Source of the DNA: a virus
Length of the DNA: 21,199 bases
IMG/VR virus record: IMGVR_UViG_3300025674_000488
Location: 1 to 21,199 of that record
Strand: one strand, 5' to 3'
A program made the translations under genes and the position numbers. The notes under the pieces were generated by a model. That model worked only from the letters and a program-made list of their open reading frames with translations. It was not told where the DNA came from and did not search any database. This document shows positions 21,068 to 21,199 of this stretch, piece by piece (the first letter of the stretch is position 1; each line of letters begins with the position of its first letter).

Positions 21068-21199
21068 TTACAGCTCCCGAGCGTTCGGGCGGCCTGGCGT
21101 AGGGTTGCCTTTCTCTTTATCCACTGCGGCGCAACGGCTCCCGGCTTGTAACCCTGTCAGATTTCTGCCGCTAGGAAAACAACGCGGTTCGAATACCAT
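21068..21199 (-). CDS. Partial open frame at the right edge
   Basis: On the minus strand a frame is open from the window edge for 43 codons to TAA at 21070-21068, ending VDKEKGNPTPGRPNARELQ-like (last residues RPNAREL). The stop lies 24 bases before the ParB-like start. It may be the C-terminal end of an upstream phage gene, but the visible part is too short to identify and chance is possible. No promoter is convincing in this stretch. Confidence 0.25.
   Translation of the reverse strand: MVFEPRCFPSGRNLTGLQAGSRCAAVDKEKGNPTPGRPNAREL

Overview
This window is a block of tailed-phage (siphovirus-type, Caudoviricetes) late genes, either a phage genome or a prophage. Apart from one small gene, every supported gene reads on the minus strand, so the biological order runs from right to left. 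No integrase, repressor, lysis or replication gene is in view, so lysogeny cannot be judged. The host is not certain. The small RHH regulator, the 220-residue accessory protein and the LamG protein remind me of cyanobacterial (Synechococcus/Cyanobium-type) phage and prophage proteins, but the HIP1 palindrome occurs only once (2910-2917) and no host gene is present.

Layout in transcription order. (1) 21043-18775: a ParB/Srx-fold protein, a complete cytosine-C5 DNA methyltransferase and a CmoA-like class I methyltransferase, tightly coupled to each other and to the packaging genes. (2) 18778-16390: terminase small (Nu1-like) and large (GpA-type) subunits. (3) 16428-15264: a plus-strand ribbon-helix-helix gene, an HNH endonuclease, and a phage protein of unknown function with a glycine-rich C-terminal motif. 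(4) 15263-14887: a 377-base non-coding stretch holding a phased pentanucleotide array interrupted by two 60-base structured blocks. (5) 14886-9929: an Ig-like/gpW-like head protein, portal, a protease-capsid polyprotein, a small accessory protein and a likely decoration protein, closed by a terminator. (6) 9834-7539: an accessory cassette with a collagen-like fibre, a hypothetical protein and a LamG lectin-like protein. (7) 7474-6022: head-tail joining protein, a fibre-like protein with an Mtd N-terminal domain, and the tail terminator. (8) 5996-1: tail tube, the G/GT assembly chaperones with a clear -1 frameshift signal, a TP901-type tape measure, a minor tail protein and the start of a tail-tip protein cut by the window edge.

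Most joints are TGATG or ATGA overlaps, so translation is coupled through long stretches.

Two things stand out. First, the C5 methyltransferase has Arg where the family has the motif X Asn (IGRAVPP instead of IGNAVPP), and the next gene, 2 bases away, belongs by eye to the family of CmoA, the carboxy-SAM synthase. An engineered Asn-to-Lys change at the matching position of M.MpeI is known to make it a DNA carboxymethyltransferase that uses carboxy-SAM. The pair could therefore be a natural DNA carboxymethylation system. This is an inference from sequence. Second, the pentamer array keeps one 5-base register over about 285 bases, through two 60-base blocks whose hairpin changes sequence on both arms and keeps its pairing. 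It lies directly downstream of the unknown phage protein.
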